Assembly: GCF_940677205.1 (NCBI RefSeq)
Contig: NZ_OW712331.1
Coordinates: forward strand, 558,001-622,000
DNA from: [Clostridium] colinum
Lineage (GTDB): Bacteria; Bacillota; Clostridia; Lachnospirales; CAG-274
Direction: 5' to 3'
DNA length: 64,000 bases
In this document: piece after piece, positions 63,262 to 64,000 of the stretch
Layout of the letters: each line of letters starts with the position of its first letter
Numbering within the stretch: position 1 is the first letter of the stretch
Program-made: the position numbers and the translations under genes
Notes under the pieces: generated by a model
What the model was told of the DNA's origin: nothing
What the model saw: the letters and a program-made list of their open reading frames with translations, nothing else
The model's database searches: none

Positions 63262-63666
63262 TTATTTTTTAGCTTGTTCTAATGCTTGGTCAATTGCTTT
63301 AACTAATATATTAGTAGTCATAGATGTATCTACAGAGCTTACTATATCTGTGCTTTGATTTTCTATTATTTGAGCAGATATATCATCAATAGAACGTTCA
63401 AACAAAGGGTAAAAAACTTCCTGTGTTTCACCCATATTAACAAGATTAATATCTAAAATTTCATTTTTTGATACAGTAACCTCAACAGACACAGGATTAC
63501 TATGTAGAATTATTTCAGAAGAATATGTACCAGGGTTGTATGCCGTGCTATTATCTTTAGGAATGAAAAAATAGATAATAACGCCTAAAATAATAATACC
63601 TACAATAGTTAATAAAGCTTTTTTTATTACATCTCTAAGTTTTACAACAACTATTTTTGTACTCAA
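63262..63666 (-). CDS. Membrane-anchored FMN-binding-like protein lacking the FMN-attachment motif
   Basis: This 134-residue protein has one N-terminal TM (about 15-34) and an extracytoplasmic domain like the FMN_bind fold of RnfG/NqrC: YNPGTYSSEIIL, VSVEVTVSKNEILDINLVNMGET, and the C-terminal QSTDIVSSVDTSMTTNILVKAIDQAL. In true FMN_bind proteins the corresponding site is S/T-GAT followed by a Ser/Thr that takes FMN by a phosphoester. Here it reads SSVDTSMTTN, so covalent flavin attachment is doubtful. Start is TTG 63666 with an excellent SD (AAGGAGGT). It is divergent from addB. Confidence 0.75.
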   Translation of the reverse strand: MSTKIVVVKLRDVIKKALLTIVGIIILGVIIYFFIPKDNSTAYNPGTYSSEIILHSNPVSVEVTVSKNEILDINLVNMGETQEVFYPLFERSIDDISAQIIENQSTDIVSSVDTSMTTNILVKAIDQALEQAKK

Positions 63667-63770
63667 AAAAATACCTCCTTAAAAAATAATATATTTATAT
63701 TTTTATTACAATAATTGAAAAAATATGTTAAAATAATAATAATTAATATAAAAATGAATAGGGTGAAAAT

Positions 63771-64000
63771 ATGAAACTTAAATATATTTTTGGCAAAGCT
63801 GGTAGCGGAAAGCTAGAGCATTGTATTAATGAAATATTAATAAGACAAGAAGAAAAATATTTACCATCTATACTCCTTGTTCCAGAACAGTTTACTTTAC
63901 AAGCCGAAAAAAAAGTTATAGATAAATCTAAAACAAAAGTTTTATTTAATACATATGTTTTAAATTTTAAAAGACTTGCTTATCGTGTTTTTTCTGAGCT
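63771..64000 (+). CDS. addB: ATP-dependent nuclease subunit B, AddB (3'-truncated by window edge)
   Basis: The ATG at 63771 opens a frame of 76 complete codons to the window end. It encodes MKLKYIFGKAGSGKLEHC, then SILLVPEQFTLQAEKKVID and VLNFKRLAYRVFSEL, the start of AddB/RexB, the subunit that works with AddA in double-strand break repair. The P-loop reads GKAGSGKL, with Leu where Ser or Thr is usual. SD is weak (AGGGTG). The rest of the gene, with its iron-sulfur nuclease domain, is outside the window; addA probably follows, as is usual. Confidence 0.85.
   Translation, partial: MKLKYIFGKAGSGKLEHCINEILIRQEEKYLPSILLVPEQFTLQAEKKVIDKSKTKVLFNTYVLNFKRLAYRVFSE

Noticed and set aside
1-64000. tRNA, rRNA, insertion sequence or prophage genes
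   Set aside because: I looked through the intergenic gaps for TTCGA-type T-loops, terminal inverted repeats and transposase or integrase motifs and found none. A tRNAscan and ISfinder run would settle this.

Overview
This window is a stretch of chromosome from a very AT-rich, low-GC anaerobic Firmicute. A WalRK-YycHI cluster, PolC, RNase R, MutS2, YgiQ, Sua5/YwlE/RpiB/Upp neighbours, an rsgA-rpe-thiN cluster and UPF0210+ACT genes all point to the Clostridia. The style resembles low-GC Lachnospirales, but that placement is an inference from gene content and base composition, not a search. Genes are densely packed with strong Shine-Dalgarno (SD) sites. TTG starts are unusually common. I saw no rRNA, tRNA, CRISPR array, phage or insertion sequence.

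Layout. (1) 1-2724: the 3' part of a type III restriction endonuclease (Res) running in from the left edge. (2) 3048-9114: a wal operon (walR, walK, a secreted Ig-like protein, yycH, yycI), then a conserved hypothetical gene. A phased array of WalR-box half-sites lies just before the Ig-like gene. (3) 9541-16164: rsgA-rpe-thiN, an ACT protein with its UPF0210 partner, pepD, and an AI-2E family membrane protein. (4) 16331-18580: a poly-HAMP chemoreceptor. (5) 18871-25405, minus strand: ABC-F ATPase, YjdM-like zinc ribbon protein, a yfbM-like gene broken by one in-frame stop, ygiQ, rsmF, and a lytic transglycosylase. (6) 25507-31520, plus strand: mutS2, an orphan response regulator, secG with a long N-terminal extension, rnr. 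(7) 31747-41069: uppS-cdsA-dxr-rseP-ispG-polC, linking isoprenoid and lipid synthesis, intramembrane proteolysis and replication; a terminator-like hairpin sits between rseP and ispG. (8) 41305-48725: a secreted 5'-nucleotidase, a YtrA-type repressor with its ABC transporter under a consensus promoter and a 13-bp inverted repeat, a DUF1836 gene, and pgcA. (9) 48769-59273, minus strand: tagO-like, upp, a ywlE::rpiB fusion, sua5, a SEC-C protein, then degV-lrp-patA-topB-radA. (10) 59665-64000: a CorC-type transporter, manA, a second rsgA, a degenerate FMN-binding-like protein, and the start of addB.

Most of this is housekeeping. The items most worth a second look are the YwlE::RpiB fusion with an internal in-frame ribosome binding site, the WalR-box array inside the wal operon, the single nonsense codon in the yfbM-like gene, the SecG extension, and a folded non-coding element between degV and the corC-type gene.
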